This document shows, piece by piece, positions 33,701-34,495 of a DNA stretch of 34,495 bases. The stretch comes from Candidatus Gastranaerophilales bacterium (lineage in GTDB: Bacteria; Cyanobacteriota; Vampirovibrionia; Gastranaerophilales; Gastranaerophilaceae): NCBI GenBank assembly GCA_944324315.1, contig CALUVW010000019.1:1-34495 (forward strand), written 5' to 3'. Under the pieces are notes generated by a model. That model ran no database searches and had not been told where the DNA came from. It worked only from the letters and a program-made list of their open reading frames with translations. Positions within the stretch are counted from its first letter, which is position 1. Each line of letters begins with the position of its first letter. The position numbers and the translations under genes were made by a program.

Positions 33701-34237
33701 GTGATCCTGAAGTTCAATATAATAATCATCTCCAAACAAATCTTTATAGCGTTTTGCAACAGCTTTTGCTTCTTCATAATCTCCCTTTAAAAGGTTTTGA
33801 AGAACTTCTCCGCCTAAACAGGCTGAACAGCATATAATTCCTTCATGATGTTCTTTCAAAAGCTCAAAATTTATTCTCGGCTTCATGTAAAAACCTTTGC
33901 ATGCAGCATCAGATGCAAGCTTTACAAGATTCATGTAGCCTTCGTTATTTTTTGCAAGAAGTATTAAGTGATAGCGCGGATTGTTGTTCGGGTCGTGTTC
34001 TGAAATATCTCCGTTATGAACATAGAATTCGCAGCCTATTATAGGTTTAATCCCCGCTTCTTTTGCTTCAAGATACAAATCCAATGCCCCGTACATAACA
34101 CCGTGATCAGTTATTGCAACAGCAGGCATGTTGTGTTCTTTTGCAAATTCACAAAGGTCTTTTAATTTTATTGCTCCGTCAAGCAGTGAGAATTCACTGT
34201 GCAGGTGAAGCGGTACAAATTGAGTATCCTTGTCCAT
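30764..34237 (-). CDS. dnaE: DNA polymerase III alpha subunit
   Basis: DnaE is the replicative polymerase. The 1157-residue length matches DnaE1. The N-terminal PHP domain starts [18 protein letters not shown] with TDHGVMYG. The polymerase core includes [23 protein letters not shown] and [19 protein letters not shown], carrying the catalytic Asp triplet region (PDIDxDF). A helix-hairpin-helix-like region follows (about 830-860). An OB domain lies near 990-1070 ([31 protein letters not shown]). It has no PolC-type exonuclease insertion, so it is DnaE, not PolC. No clear RBS precedes the ATG. The 146-bp upstream spacer separates it from the divergent prepilin start at 34384. Confidence 0.97.
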   Translation of the reverse strand: [1157 protein letters not shown]

Positions 34238-34320
34238 AGTAAAATTTTAACACAGTCATTTTTCAAAAAGTTTGAATGTTAAAGAATGTTATTTTTATAT
34301 ATTGCTAATCGCAAGTAATA

Positions 34321-34349
34321 TTGAAAAAATCTGTTAAATATATTATAAT
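34321..34349 (+). promoter_or_regulatory. Promoter TTGAAA-17-TATAAT for the right-edge prepilin
   Basis: TTGAAA (34321-34326) and a perfect TATAAT (34344-34349) are 17 bp apart and 34 bp before the ATG at 34384. Confidence 0.75.
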
Positions 34350-34383
34350 AATAAATGATATTAATAAGAAAGTAGTTAAAGTT

Positions 34384-34495
34384 ATGAAAAGCATTACGAG
34401 TTTATCGGGGGGGGGGCGCATCTAGGCTCAAACTCCTTATTTTCAAAATTTTGTGCTACGCACGTAGCCTACTCTCAAAATATTCGTCGGGCAGC
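34384..34495 (+). CDS. Start of a prepilin-like gene, out of frame at a G10 tract, cut by window edge
   Basis: The ATG at 34384 begins MKSITSLS, then G10 (34407-34416) leads to TAG at 34423-34425. With 11 G (or 8) the frame is open to the window end and reads GGGAHLGSNSLFSK, CATHVAYSQ, NIRRA. The last part matches the leader just before the pilin helix at 24472 (MHVDTSGNIRRPA followed by FTLAEV). This is therefore most likely the leader of another prepilin whose FTLAEV helix lies just beyond the window. A perfect 6-bp inverted repeat (GCTACG-CA-CGTAGC) is in the leader. The RBS is weak. The identity of the gene is inferred because the body is not visible. Confidence 0.65.
34407..34416. repeat. 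G10 switch tract near the right edge
   Basis: Ten G on the coding (plus) strand after codon 7 of the right-edge ORF. One more G would open the frame to the end of the window. Confidence 0.9.

Noticed and set aside
1-34495. CRISPR array, tRNA/rRNA genes, transposase or integrase
   Set aside because: I looked for regular spacer repeats, cloverleaf-like segments and recombinase-type proteins and saw none.

Overview
The window is low-GC DNA from a strictly anaerobic, Gram-negative-type (diderm) bacterium. The best fit is the gut non-photosynthetic cyanobacterial relatives (Gastranaerophilales / Melainabacteria). This rests on prepilins with the segment FTLAEVLITLGIIGVVAA, an LpxK/MlaD/OmpH/two-partner-secretion envelope set, and anaerobic energy genes (trimeric [FeFe] hydrogenase, EtfAB, NfnA-like flavoprotein). 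The lineage is inferred from family resemblance, not from a marker-gene tree.

Layout. 1-2.3 kb: a membrane protein cut by the left edge and a DUF3137-like protein. 2.3-5.05 kb (minus): a large membrane-anchored starch-synthase-like (GT5) protein with a C10 tract in its 5' coding region. 5.3-7.6 kb: a CNT nucleoside transporter, a small Xre regulator, a palindrome-rich control region, a decayed prepilin and a zinc-ribbon protein. 7.7-10.1 kb: a 31-residue membrane peptide, then bioD-bioA (minus) behind a small palindromic repeat. 10.1-12.8 kb: divergent TpsB-like and OmpH-like genes. 12.9-17.1 kb: a hydC-hydB-hydA operon. 17.2-22.6 kb (minus): HD-GYP protein, lytic transglycosylase, MlaD-like, lpxK, nth and an unknown protein. 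22.7 kb: a ketopantoate reductase-like gene. 23.7-28.5 kb: two prepilins flanking an nfnA-orf60-etfB-etfA operon. 28.6-34.2 kb: uracil-DNA glycosylase, alanine symporter and dnaE. 34.4 kb: the start of another prepilin, cut by the right edge.

Metabolism fits together as fermentation with H2 cycling: HydABC couples NADH/ferredoxin to H2, and the Etf/NfnA operon handles flavin-based electron transfer.

The most striking feature is a set of four G/C homopolymers, each exactly 10 nt. Each lies a few codons to about 35 codons inside a surface-type gene: three prepilins and the GT5 protein. In the three prepilins the 10-nt tract puts the start codon out of frame with the pilin body, and one extra base restores a full-length prepilin. 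In the GT5 gene the same length is in frame. Two prepilins share a near-identical promoter-RBS-start-tract cassette joined to different pilin bodies. This looks like a multi-locus slipped-strand ON/OFF switch for type IV pilus/pseudopilin variants, provided the tract lengths are not assembly errors.

No tRNA, rRNA, CRISPR array, transposase or integrase was seen.
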